The position numbers were made by a program, and so were the translations under genes. 64,000 nt of DNA from an uncultured Fibrobacter sp. (GTDB lineage: Bacteria > Fibrobacterota > Fibrobacteria > Fibrobacterales > Fibrobacteraceae), in the NCBI GenBank assembly GCA_934691725.1, contig CAKUTF010000005.1, positions 1-64,000 on the forward strand, in the 5' to 3' direction. Numbering within the stretch: position 1 is the stretch's first letter; every line of letters begins with the position of its first letter. Below, one piece after another: positions 30,031 through 37,942 of the stretch. The notes under the pieces were generated by a model. The model worked only from the letters and a program-made list of their open reading frames with translations. It was not told where the DNA came from and did not search any database.

Positions 30031-30032
30031 AT

Positions 30033-30075
30033 CTATAGTTTAAAACTATAGCTAGAGTTCCAAAAATAGTATAAT
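30033..30075 (+). promoter_or_regulatory. Promoter with palindromic operator for the sulfur operon
   Basis: CTATAGTTTAAAACTATAG (30033-30051) is a perfect 19-base palindrome. A consensus -10 box, TATAAT, lies at 30070-30075, which places the -35 position inside the right arm of the palindrome. A regulator bound there would touch the -35 region. Palindromes of this size are typical of dimeric regulators such as the Rrf2/CymR type that govern cysteine genes, but the regulator is not identifiable from here. Confidence 0.65.
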
Positions 30076-30146
30076 CCAAACCTCTTGTTTTTTATCCCCG
30101 AAATTCTACCTTGTGCCTATCGAAAACGCAAACAAAGGAGTTCCCG

Positions 30147-30188
30147 ATGTGTAGCGACTGTCGAATGCAAGCGAGCATTCAAAACTAA
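30147..30188 (+). CDS. Candidate cysteine leader peptide (13 residues)
   Basis: ATG at 30147 is preceded by a strong binding site (AAAGGAG, 30134-30140) and encodes MCSDCRMQASIQN before TAA. Two of the first five residues are Cys. It lies about 75 bases after the promoter and 160 bases before the first gene of a cysteine/thioether operon. Several short inverted segments follow (ATCCTTT near 30209 against AAAGGAT near 30240; CCCGGC/GCCTGG near 30274-30290). This fits ribosome-mediated sensing of Cys-tRNA, as in cysteine-responsive upstream ORFs, but no clear T-tract terminator is present, so any control would be translational or structural. Confidence 0.5.
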   Translation: MCSDCRMQASIQN

Positions 30189-30348
30189 ACCGACCGCCTA
30201 GCGTCATCCTTTAGCTTTGGCTATCGGAATCAAACAAACGAAAGGATAATCCTCCCCGACATAAGAAAAAAATGTTCCCGGCAAAAGCCTGGACGGTTAG
30301 GGAGATCACACAAAAAAGATGCAGAAATTCTGCAAACGGAGATTTATC

Positions 30349-31143
30349 ATGAGCGAAAAGAAAGTCGTAGTCATCACGGGCGCAGCCCAAGGGATCGGTC
30401 TTGCGGGCGTCAAAAAATTTCTAAAGGAAGGATGGGCTGTCGCAGCGACAGACATCAAAAAAGAAGAACTCGACAGAGAAGTCGAAAAGCTCCGTAGCGA
30501 AGGATTTGACGTAACCGCTTACGAACTCGACGTGACCAATTTCCAGCAAGGGAAAGAGGTCATCCAGGAAATCGTCAAAAAGTACGGAAGAATCGACGCG
30601 CTATTTAACGATGCGGGAATCACGGGACATCGCAAGGGCATCCTTGACTTCGACCCCGAAGAAATCAAGCAAGCGGAAAACGTAAATCTCTGGGGAAGCC
30701 TTTACCTCATCCAGCATGTCGCCCGCGTATTCGTCGAAAAGAAAATCCAAGGCGCAATCGTCAATGTCTCATCCTTTGTCGCTTCGCTTTCGGAATGGTC
30801 TCCGTTCGCCTACGGAATTTCCAAGTCCGCTGTCGATGGGCTCACTCGGGTAGCCGCATTCCATCTTGGAAAATATGGAATTCGCGTAAACTCGGTCGCG
30901 CCGGGATGCACCAAGACAGAAATGGCTATCAAATATGATTATTCCGACCCGACCATCCGAAAAATCCAGGCTGAAAATGCGGTTCTCAACCGATGGATCG
31001 AGCCGGAAGAAATTGCCAAGGCGGCATTCTTTCTGGCAAGCGACGAAGCAAGCGCGATTACAGCGGTCAAGCTTCCTGTCGATGGCGGATATTCCAGCAC
31101 CAAGTTCAACAACCTCAAAAGCATTTACGGCGAAAACGTCTAA
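30349..31143 (+). CDS. Short-chain dehydrogenase/reductase, first gene of the sulfur operon
   Basis: 264 residues. The ATG at 30349 (MSEKKVVVITGAAQGIG) follows CGGAG and is preferred over the ATG 30 bases upstream. Classical SDR features are the TGxxxGIG cofactor loop, NNAG-like FNDAGITG, catalytic Ser in VNVSSF, and Tyr155-x-x-x-Lys159 (YGISK). After the active site the substrate loop reads APGCTKTEMAIKYDYSDP. The family includes NAD(P)H-linked acetoin/diacetyl and oxoacyl reductases. Here it is 11 bases upstream of the CysK-like gene, so it probably oxidises or reduces a carbonyl or hydroxyl in the sulfur-compound pathway. The substrate is not deducible. Confidence 0.88.
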   Translation: MSEKKVVVITGAAQGIGLAGVKKFLKEGWAVAATDIKKEELDREVEKLRSEGFDVTAYELDVTNFQQGKEVIQEIVKKYGRIDALFNDAGITGHRKGILDFDPEEIKQAENVNLWGSLYLIQHVARVFVEKKIQGAIVNVSSFVASLSEWSPFAYGISKSAVDGLTRVAAFHLGKYGIRVNSVAPGCTKTEMAIKYDYSDPTIRKIQAENAVLNRWIEPEEIAKAAFFLASDEASAITAVKLPVDGGYSSTKFNNLKSIYGENV

Positions 31144-31154
31144 AGGAGAATTTT

Positions 31155-32150
31155 ATGTCTAAAATTCACAAGTCCATTGCAGAGTTGGTTGGAAATACGC
31201 CGCTTGTCGAACTTTCCAATTACGAGGAAAAGTACGGAATCGAAGCGCATATCATCGGGAAGCTTGAATACCTGAACCCGACAGGAAGCGTCAAGGACAG
31301 GCTTGCGCTCGCCCTTATCGAGGACGGCAAAAAGAAAGGCCTCATCAAAAAAGGCGATACGCTTGTCGATGTCACAAGCGGCAACACGGGAATCGGTCTC
31401 GCGGGAATCGGACACGCCGAAGGCTTCGAATTCGTTCCCTATCTCGAACCGGGAACTTCCGAGGAGCGGACAAAAATTTTCCAAGGTTACGGACTCGACG
31501 TTCATACGCTCTACGACATCGACGAAGTCAAGGATTTCGAAAAGACAGGCCTTGTTCTTGATGATCTGATTCACGGAATCCAGCGCATCGCAAAGGAAAA
31601 CGGCTGGTATTATACCGGCCAAACCGTAAACGAAGCGAACCAGGAATACCATTACAAGACAACAGGTCCCGAAATTTGGCGCGATACCGACGGGCATGTC
31701 GATTACTTCCTCGCGATGGGAGGAACCGCCGGCACGATCGTCGGTGTCGGAAGATTTCTCCGCGAAAAAAATCCGAACGTTAAAATCATCGGCGTCCAGG
31801 CCGCGCCATCTTCACGCCCGGATAGCCCCGACTTTACCGGGCACATTGTCGATGGAACGCTTCCTCTTGGCCGCGTCGCCGACCCGCTGATTCCGACGCT
31901 CATCAAGAGCAACGAAAACAACGGCTTTTCCTTTGACGAAATCATCGACGTCAAGGCGGAAGAAGCCTACAAGACCGCCCAGGAAACCGCCCGGACAGAC
32001 GGACTTTTCCTAGGAACATCGGCAGCCGCGGCTCTCACCGCAGCAATCCAGGTAGCAAAACGAAAAGAAGCCAAAGGAAAGAACATCGTCGTCATCTACC
32101 CGGATAACGGATACAAATATCTTTCCACGGATCTCTACAAAAAGCTCTAA
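31155..32150 (+). CDS. CysK/CBS-like PLP enzyme (O-acylserine sulfhydrylase or beta-synthase fold)
   Basis: 331 residues with a strong binding site (AAAGGAG) before the ATG at 31155; the frame is open further upstream but out of context. It has the PLP Lys47 in TGSVKDRLAL, the substrate loop TSGNTGIGLAGI, and the PLP phosphate loop region GGTAGTIVGVG. At the C-terminal PLP-pyridine site it has GTSAAAALTAA where housekeeping cysteine synthases have the G-x-SSGA form, and the phosphate loop is GGTAGT rather than the usual GTGGT. It therefore looks like a divergent paralogue that may join a thiol other than sulfide to a serine-type acceptor, or run beta-elimination. Its place between an SDR and a LanC-like gene is the main clue to function. 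Confidence 0.88.
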   Translation: MSKIHKSIAELVGNTPLVELSNYEEKYGIEAHIIGKLEYLNPTGSVKDRLALALIEDGKKKGLIKKGDTLVDVTSGNTGIGLAGIGHAEGFEFVPYLEPGTSEERTKIFQGYGLDVHTLYDIDEVKDFEKTGLVLDDLIHGIQRIAKENGWYYTGQTVNEANQEYHYKTTGPEIWRDTDGHVDYFLAMGGTAGTIVGVGRFLREKNPNVKIIGVQAAPSSRPDSPDFTGHIVDGTLPLGRVADPLIPTLIKSNENNGFSFDEIIDVKAEEAYKTAQETARTDGLFLGTSAAAALTAAIQVAKRKEAKGKNIVVIYPDNGYKYLSTDLYKKL

Positions 32151-32175
32151 GCGTAAAATTACAGGAGACCTTTAC

Positions 32176-33582
32176 ATGAAATTAAAGTTTTCAAACCCGC
32201 TCCCTTTCCGAAGCAAAACATCCGATGATTACCTTGCCGCCGTCTTTCAAATCGTCCAGTATTTAAAGACAAACGAAGTTGTCACGGAAAAAGGAAAATA
32301 TTGGAAAGTAAGCCCGGAACCCGGAAACGAGTACAAAGGCGATCTCATCATCACGCCGAAAAGCATTTACGCCGGCTCTGCGGGAATCGGGCAGTTTTTC
32401 CTCCAGCTTTACGAGGTTACAAAAGATCCGAAATACCTGCAAGAAGCAAAAGACGCTGCCGAATACATTTTGAACACTTACGAAGGTCCTGATTTTTTCA
32501 GGAATGTTCTGGAAGGGAATGATGGCGGAGTCTGGCCGGTCAAAGGCTGGGGCACAAGCGTCTATGCGGCTCCCGCCGGAGAGGGAATTTTCCTGGAACA
32601 ACTTTATGAAATCACACATGAAGCGCGCTATCACAAATTTCTGGTGAAGACCGCAGACGACGCCATTTCCGCCGGAAAGGATGACGGAAGAATTCTTCAC
32701 TGGAGTTCCGAATCGGACCTGATGGCAGACGGTTCCTATGGATTTTTCTTTCTCTATGTCTATCGTAAGACAGGCGAGAAAAAATATCTGGAAGCAGCCA
32801 AAAAAGTCGTCGCATTTACGGACACGCGAATCGTTCCGGCTAAAGTCGGCGGAATTTACTACAAAAACGTCGATCTCACGCTTGTCGGCTGGAAATCCAA
32901 GGATACCGTATTCCCGAATTTTTCGCACGGCGCTGCCGGAATCGCATTTCTCAACGCTCTCCTCTACGAAGAAACCAAGGAAAAAGCATATCTTGACAAG
33001 GCAAGACAGGTTGTCGAATTTCTTTCCGCAATTGTCGAAGGCGATGAAAAAGGGGCGCTCATACCCTACCTTTACAATCCCGAGAAAGGAAGCTTCCACG
33101 ATTTCTACTACCTATCGACTTGCCACGGTCCCGTCGGCACGACCATTCTCTTCCGAAAACTTTTTGACGTTACGGGCGATACGGAGAATCTCTCCTGGAT
33201 AAAGCTTCTCTCCGACGGCATTCTCAAAACCGGAGCCCCTCTCATCCATTCTCCAGGCTACTGGAACAGCTATTGCCTTTGCTGCGGCGCACCGGGAGTT
33301 CTCACCCACTTTGTAAAAACCGCCGAGGCGCTCCACGACGACTCCTACGTCCAACAGGCGAAACTTACCGCCGACAAGCTTCTCGGCGATTCGTTTCACG
33401 ATGAAAAGGGCCGTCGCTGGTACGCCGCCTGGACACGAAAGATTCCGAGTTTTGTCGAGACTTACACGGGACTCTATGACGGAGTTGCCGGAGCAGGAAG
33501 TTCGCTTCTCACTCTCTATGCCCACGAAAAAGGAATCCAGATTCAAACGGATACGCTTGAATACCTGTTTCTGAACAAGTAA
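32176..33582 (+). CDS. Stand-alone LanC-like zinc protein with CCG motif
   Basis: 468 residues, no signal peptide, binding site AGGAGA. It shows the alpha/alpha-toroid repeat pattern of lanthionine cyclases with glycine-rich loops: SAGIGQF, His251 in FSHGAAGIAF, Cys316-His317 in STCHGPVG, Cys367, Cys369-Cys370 in CLCCGAPG, and GLYDGVAG. In NisC and LANCL proteins the zinc is held by one Cys in the first C-x-G loop and by Cys-His in the second (CHG). Here the second loop is CCG, the variant known from ProcM-type LanM cyclases, implying three Cys ligands. LanC enzymes add thiols to dehydroamino acids to form thioethers. No LanB/LanM dehydratase, transporter or precursor peptide is visible, and the neighbours are PLP enzymes of cysteine and cystathionine chemistry, so a small-molecule role is more likely. 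Confidence 0.82.
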   Translation: MKLKFSNPLPFRSKTSDDYLAAVFQIVQYLKTNEVVTEKGKYWKVSPEPGNEYKGDLIITPKSIYAGSAGIGQFFLQLYEVTKDPKYLQEAKDAAEYILNTYEGPDFFRNVLEGNDGGVWPVKGWGTSVYAAPAGEGIFLEQLYEITHEARYHKFLVKTADDAISAGKDDGRILHWSSESDLMADGSYGFFFLYVYRKTGEKKYLEAAKKVVAFTDTRIVPAKVGGIYYKNVDLTLVGWKSKDTVFPNFSHGAAGIAFLNALLYEETKEKAYLDKARQVVEFLSAIVEGDEKGALIPYLYNPEKGSFHDFYYLSTCHGPVGTTILFRKLFDVTGDTENLSWIKLLSDGILKTGAPLIHSPGYWNSYCLCCGAPGVLTHFVKTAEALHDDSYVQQAKLTADKLLGDSFHDEKGRRWYAAWTRKIPSFVETYTGLYDGVAGAGSSLLTLYAHEKGIQIQTDTLEYLFLNK

Positions 33583-33592
33583 TATACCTCTG

Positions 33593-33635
33593 AAATCGCA
33601 GGATTTCCATCAACGGAGAACCTGTGATTTTTTTC
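33593..33635 (+). terminator. Internal hairpin with T-tract (possible attenuator) between LanC-like and PLP genes
   Basis: AAATCGCAGG (33593-33602) pairs with CCTGTGATTT (33621-33630; one G-U) and is followed by TTTT. It lies in the 71-base gap, the widest in the operon, just before AAAGGAG of the next gene. It may reduce read-through and lower the two downstream PLP enzymes relative to the first three genes. Confidence 0.55.
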
Positions 33636-33653
33636 GGATAAAGGAGTTTTCAA

Positions 33654-34823
33654 ATGCCTCGATGTATCGATACAAAATGCATTCACCTCGAAAAAGATCC
33701 GTCCGATTGCGCTCAAACCCATTTCGGTTCGATCAGTTATCCCATTTACCAGACCGCAACATTCGCCCATCCCGCAGTCGGAAAATCCACAGGCTTTGAC
33801 TATTCGAGGCTCCAGAATCCCACGCGTGAACATCTTGAAAAAATCGTCGCTTCGTTAGAGCACGGTTCATCCGCGTTCGCCTTGTCTTCGGGAATGGCCG
33901 CAATTTCACTTCTCTTTGAAACCTTTAAACCCGGCGACCAGATTATCGCAGACACCGATCTTTACGGGGGAAGCATCCGTCTCTTTGAACACGTCTCTGA
34001 AAAAAACGGACTGCAAATTTCGCTAATCGATTTTTCCAAGGAAAATATCGAAAACTTTATCACTAACAACACAAAAGCGATTTATCTGGAAACGCCGACA
34101 AATCCCATGATGCATATTTACGACATCGAAAAATATGCACGCATCGCCAAGAAGCACAAAATTTTCCTGATTGTCGATAACACATTCCTTTCACCCTATT
34201 TTCAAAACCCGCTAGAACTCGGCGCAGACATCGTTGTCCACAGTGGCACAAAATATCTAGGCGGTCACAACGACACGCTAGCCGGATTTCTCGTCACAAA
34301 CCGCAAAGATATCGAAGAGAAACTTCGATTTCTCATCAAGACAACCGGTGCATGCCTCGCTCCGTTTGATTCGTGGTTGATTTTGCGTGGAATAAAAACG
34401 CTCGGCATTCGCATGGAACGCGCACAGGAAAACGCCATTCAAATCGCAAGATTTCTCCAACAACAAAAAGAAATCACCCAAGTCATCTACCCCGGACTGG
34501 AAAGCCACCCAGGATTTCGCATTCTCCAAAAACAGGCCCGAGGCTTTGGCGCCATAATAACCTTTGAAGTCCAAAGCAAGGAAGCCGCGCTTTCCATTCT
34601 AAAAAATGTTCGGCTGGTTCAATTTGCCGAAAGCCTTGGCGGAGTCGAAAGTCTCATCACTTACCCGATTACGCAGACCCACGCCGATGTTCCCAAAGAA
34701 ATTCTCGCCCAAAACGGAATTACCGATAAGACGCTTCGGCTTTCCGTCGGAATCGAAAACATCAAGGACATCTTGCAGGACTTACAGAACGCTTTTCAAA
34801 AATTACAGGAGAAGTCCAAATGA
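33654..34823 (+). CDS. Cys/Met-metabolism PLP enzyme (cystathionine gamma-synthase/lyase or methionine gamma-lyase family)
   Basis: 389 residues, full length for the family, with a strong binding site (AAAGGAG). Landmarks are YSRLQNPTREHLE, SSGMAAISLL, LETPTNPMMHIYD, VDNTFLSPY, the PLP Lys200 in HSGTKYLGGHND, and SLGGVESLITYPITQTH near the C-terminus. The family covers C-gamma and C-beta chemistry on cystathionine, homoserine esters and methionine; sequence alone does not separate these. The start of the next gene overlaps its stop codon by four bases (ATGA), so the two PLP enzymes are translationally coupled. Confidence 0.9.
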   Translation: MPRCIDTKCIHLEKDPSDCAQTHFGSISYPIYQTATFAHPAVGKSTGFDYSRLQNPTREHLEKIVASLEHGSSAFALSSGMAAISLLFETFKPGDQIIADTDLYGGSIRLFEHVSEKNGLQISLIDFSKENIENFITNNTKAIYLETPTNPMMHIYDIEKYARIAKKHKIFLIVDNTFLSPYFQNPLELGADIVVHSGTKYLGGHNDTLAGFLVTNRKDIEEKLRFLIKTTGACLAPFDSWLILRGIKTLGIRMERAQENAIQIARFLQQQKEITQVIYPGLESHPGFRILQKQARGFGAIITFEVQSKEAALSILKNVRLVQFAESLGGVESLITYPITQTHADVPKEILAQNGITDKTLRLSVGIENIKDILQDLQNAFQKLQEKSK

Positions 34824-36019
34824 CAGAGCGCAATTTAAACTTTGACATACAAATTAACCGTCGAGGGACCCATTCCCTCAAATGGGATTTTGCCGTCGAA
34901 CGCGGCATCCTAAAGCCCGGAGAAAAAGACGACCTGATTTCTCTTTGGGTTGCCGACATGGATTTTCAGACATCTTCCTACATTCAAGACGCTTTGATAA
35001 AACAAGTCGAGCACGGAATTTTCGGATACAGCGAAGCGAAAGAAGACTATTTTCAGGCTCTTCGGAGTTTTTATATTCGCAGGCACCAATTCGAAATTTC
35101 AAACAGCGATTGGGTTCTCAAGGCTCCCGGCGTCATGTTTTTCTTGGCAATGGCAATAAATGCATTTACCGACAAAGGCGATGCTGTTTTAATCCAGGAA
35201 CCTGTCTATATGCACTTCAGGGAACTCATCCAGGCAAGCGGGCGAAAAAACGTCAGCAGCGACCTGATTCAAGCAGAAGACGGACGTTATTACATCGACT
35301 TTTCCGATTTTGAAAAAAAGATTCAGGAAAACCAGATTAAGCTTTTCTTCCTTTGCAATCCGCATAATCCCGTAAGCCGTGTATGGAGCCGCGAAGAATT
35401 GGAAACGATTGGAGAAATCTGTCTAAAGCATCATGTTATCATCGTGAGCGACGAAATTCACAACGACTTCATCTTTCGCGGGAAACACTTCATGATGGCA
35501 GCTCTTTCCGAAAGAATTTCAGACATCACCATTTCTGTGACGGCTCCGACAAAAACTTTCAATCTCGCCGGTTTGCAAATCGCCCACGCCTTTATTTCCA
35601 ACAAAAAAATGAGAGAGGCGATTCAACATGAGATAGATGCCGTAGCCTACAGCCAAGTAAATGGCGCCGGTTTAATCGCCTCCGAAACCGCATACAAATA
35701 CGGTGAAGAATGGTTGGACGCTTTACTCAAATACATCCGGGGAAACATCGATTTTACAGGAGAATTTATACGCAATAACTTACCCGATATAAAGCTCACG
35801 CCCGTCGAAGCGACCTATCTCGCCTGGCTGGATTTCAGCGGATTAAAAAAATCGCCGACCGAAATCGACGACATCATCTTGCACAAGGCGAGGCTTTGGC
35901 TCAACAGCGGAGCGCGCTTCGGAAAACAGGGACGCGGATTTGAACGGATCAATCTAGCGTGTCCGCGCGCAACTCTCGAAATCGCACTGAAAAGGCTTCA
36001 AAAAGCTTTTTACGGATAA
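34820..36019 (+). CDS. MalY/PatB-type aminotransferase-fold C-S lyase
   Basis: 399 residues. The typical N-terminal pattern is RRGTHSLKWD, then LWVADMDFQT, FGYSEAKEDYFQAL, LCNPHNPVSRVWSREEL, VSDEIHNDF, and the PLP Lys245 in TAPTKTFNLAGLQIAH. MalY/PatB enzymes cleave cystathionine, and often lanthionine or cystine, by beta-elimination. Coupled by ATGA overlap to the preceding PLP enzyme, it closes the sulfur operon. Within the operon it could break the thioether that the CysK-like/LanC-like proteins make or handle, releasing a thiol, ammonia and a keto acid. Confidence 0.92.
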   Translation: MTERNLNFDIQINRRGTHSLKWDFAVERGILKPGEKDDLISLWVADMDFQTSSYIQDALIKQVEHGIFGYSEAKEDYFQALRSFYIRRHQFEISNSDWVLKAPGVMFFLAMAINAFTDKGDAVLIQEPVYMHFRELIQASGRKNVSSDLIQAEDGRYYIDFSDFEKKIQENQIKLFFLCNPHNPVSRVWSREELETIGEICLKHHVIIVSDEIHNDFIFRGKHFMMAALSERISDITISVTAPTKTFNLAGLQIAHAFISNKKMREAIQHEIDAVAYSQVNGAGLIASETAYKYGEEWLDALLKYIRGNIDFTGEFIRNNLPDIKLTPVEATYLAWLDFSGLKKSPTEIDDIILHKARLWLNSGARFGKQGRGFERINLACPRATLEIALKRLQKAFYG

Positions 36020-36020
36020 A

Positions 36021-36752
36021 TTAATTTTCCGATGCCTTTCGAAGAGCCTCTTCCAAGGACATTCCCGCATAATCCTGTGCACAGAACAAGCGACCGCTTT
36101 TTCCATCTTCGAGTAGATTCCCCACAAGCGCTCCGGGAATCACCGAGGAAACATCGTTCGGTGCGTTGGGACCACCCAAATCCGTACGAAGCCAGCCCGG
36201 ATCCATCAGGTTCATCATCACGTCCGAACCGTTTAACTTACAGGCAAAATCCCGGACAAACTTGGAAAGCGCCGCCTTGGCGCAGGCGTAACCGGCTAGT
36301 TCCGGTTCGTCGGCAATTCCGCTGGTCGTAAGGAGCATCCGCCCGAAACCGTTTTGAATCATCTTCGGCAAAAAATGATAGGCGATTTGGACCGGAGCGA
36401 AAAAATTCACCGCCATCGCCTCGCGAAAATCATCCAGGGTATTCTTTGTATAGTCCGAAAAATAACGGCTCATCTGCCCCGCATTGTTGAAAACGATATC
36501 GACTTTCTGACCGGTCGCATCGATTTCCGTGAGCATGGCACGAACGGATTCGGGATCTTCCAGGTCACATTCTACCGGCAGCGCCTCGACGCCTCGAATC
36601 CTGACAAGCGAAGCGGTCTCTTCCGAATGTTTCCGGGAACGGCTCTGCAAGATCAGGTTTACACCGAGCGAAGCCATCCTATTCGCAATTTCGCGTCCCA
36701 CGCCCCGAGAAGCTCCCGTTACCAGACACCAACGATTCTTGACACTTAACAT
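36021..36752 (-). CDS. Short-chain dehydrogenase/reductase, convergent
   Basis: 243 residues, minus strand, ending one base from the MalY stop. It has the TGASRGVG cofactor loop, NNAGQMSRYF, LLTTSGIAD with the catalytic Ser, and YACAK with the Tyr/Lys pair. The C-terminal part (DPGWLRTDLGGPNAPNDVSS) matches SDRs of uncertain substrate in which the final segment covers the active site. The binding site AGAGG precedes the ATG at 36752. Convergent orientation means it is not part of the sulfur operon, although it may share terminator space with it. Confidence 0.85.
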   Translation of the reverse strand: MLSVKNRWCLVTGASRGVGREIANRMASLGVNLILQSRSRKHSEETASLVRIRGVEALPVECDLEDPESVRAMLTEIDATGQKVDIVFNNAGQMSRYFSDYTKNTLDDFREAMAVNFFAPVQIAYHFLPKMIQNGFGRMLLTTSGIADEPELAGYACAKAALSKFVRDFACKLNGSDVMMNLMDPGWLRTDLGGPNAPNDVSSVIPGALVGNLLEDGKSGRLFCAQDYAGMSLEEALRKASEN

Positions 36753-36997
36753 TTTTTACCTCTTTTATTTTTCACTTTGGACTTCGTATAAATTCATTTT
36801 ACCAAAATTTTCAAAAACCGAACAGTTATAAATTTCATACGCGTGCTAAGGTCCGCTAGGAATATTCCTCAAATTTTCGCAACCTGTAAAGAATCGCAAA
36901 TTTCCGTTTTCAAGCTTTTCAAAATATTTTTCTTCGTTTTTCCGATTCAAGCGTCTTATTCAAAAGAATTTCAAGACAAAATCTACACGGAGAAAAA
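36753..36997. other. Divergent spacer
   Basis: A 245-base AT-rich gap between divergently transcribed genes. It presumably carries both promoters, but I see no convincing hexamers, repeat or small gene. Confidence 0.4.
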
Positions 36998-37936
36998 ATG
37001 CCCAAACAAAAGCAGGAACATTTTTCGAAAAGTCCCTACGCAAATCTGATGACGGACCTCATCTTCAAAAAGGTTTTCAACCCCGACAATGCGTTCACAA
37101 AGGTAAATCTCATCAATCTGCTCAACGATGTTTTAAAACCGCAGCTCGTCTCGCCCATCAAAGATGTTCTCTCGCTAGACAAGGAAATGAATTTCAGCGG
37201 CAGCAGAGCTTCAAGAACGAGCGTTTTCGACCTGCATTGCAAAGATTCCAAAAGCAGGACATTCATCGTCGAGGTACAAATCAAACAAATGGAATATTTC
37301 ATCAAGCGATCCTTCTTTTACGCCGGGCAGGCAATCGTCCGACAAGGCGTCCCCGGCGAGCGTTACGATTACAACTTCAGTCCTGTCTATGTCGTTACGA
37401 TCAACTGGCCAAACCTTTTTGCGGATAAACGCTACGTTCATCACCTTTCCCTCTGCGACATGAAAACGCATTCGCAAAACCGTGATTTCGCCAGTTTTAC
37501 CTTTCTCGAACTCCAAAAATTTCCGGGAATCGGGACGGGTCGCGATGCGCTTCGCAACTGGATGTACCTATTTCGGTATCTCCATACGCTCCAGAAATTA
37601 CCCGCCGAAATACAAGACGGTAAATTTACACGATTACTCAAGCTGACAAAAGTTGCTAAATAAAAAAAAGCAGAACTGGAAATATACGAGAAGGAAGTTA
37701 TGAGTCTAGAATGGGATGAATACGCCGTCAAGAAAACCCGCGAACGCCTCGACTGGGAACTTCGAGAAAAAGCGACAAGAGAAGGACTCGCCAAAGGAAT
37801 GCGCAAAGGGCTAGCAGAAGGCGAAGCCAAGGCAAAAACCGAAATGGCAAAAAATCTCCGAGCAGAAGGACTTCCGTTAGACGTTATCTCGCGATGCACA
37901 GGCTTTTCCGTTGCGAAAATCAAAAGGCTGAAATAA
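36998..37936 (+). pseudogene. Rpn/PD-(D/E)XK family recombination-promoting nuclease, split by a stop codon
   Basis: ATG at 36998 (binding site CGGAGAAAAA) reads through MTDLIFKKVFNPDNAFTKVN, RTSVFDLHCKD and RTFIVEVQIKQMEYFIKRSF, which supplies the D and E-x-Q nuclease residues, to LLKLTKVAK. A TAA at 37661 follows, inside AAATAAAAAAAAGC. The same frame then continues KKAELEIYEKEVMSLEWDEY and the usual Lys/Glu-rich tail with a short HTH-like end (GLPLDVISRCTGFSVAKIKR) to 37936. The continuation is exactly what intact family members show, so this is one gene with one nonsense change. The poly-A run leaves slippage or a sequencing error as alternatives. Rpn proteins are transposase-like nucleases that promote RecA-independent recombination. 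Confidence 0.8.
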
Positions 37937-37942
37937 ATTCTT

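Noticed and set aside
30190..30348. SAM or other known sulfur riboswitch before the SDR gene
   Set aside because: None of the conserved SAM-I, SAM-II, SAM/SAH or T-box core sequences could be found; only short non-specific stems are present.
30993..31154. Longer N-terminus for the CysK-like enzyme
   Set aside because: This stretch overlaps the SDR coding region in another frame. The ATG at 31155 has AAAGGAG and gives a normal family N-terminus.
32176..33582. Lantibiotic biosynthesis cluster
   Set aside because: Only the LanC-like protein is present. There is no LanB/LanM dehydratase, ABC exporter, protease or Cys/Ser/Thr-rich precursor ORF nearby.
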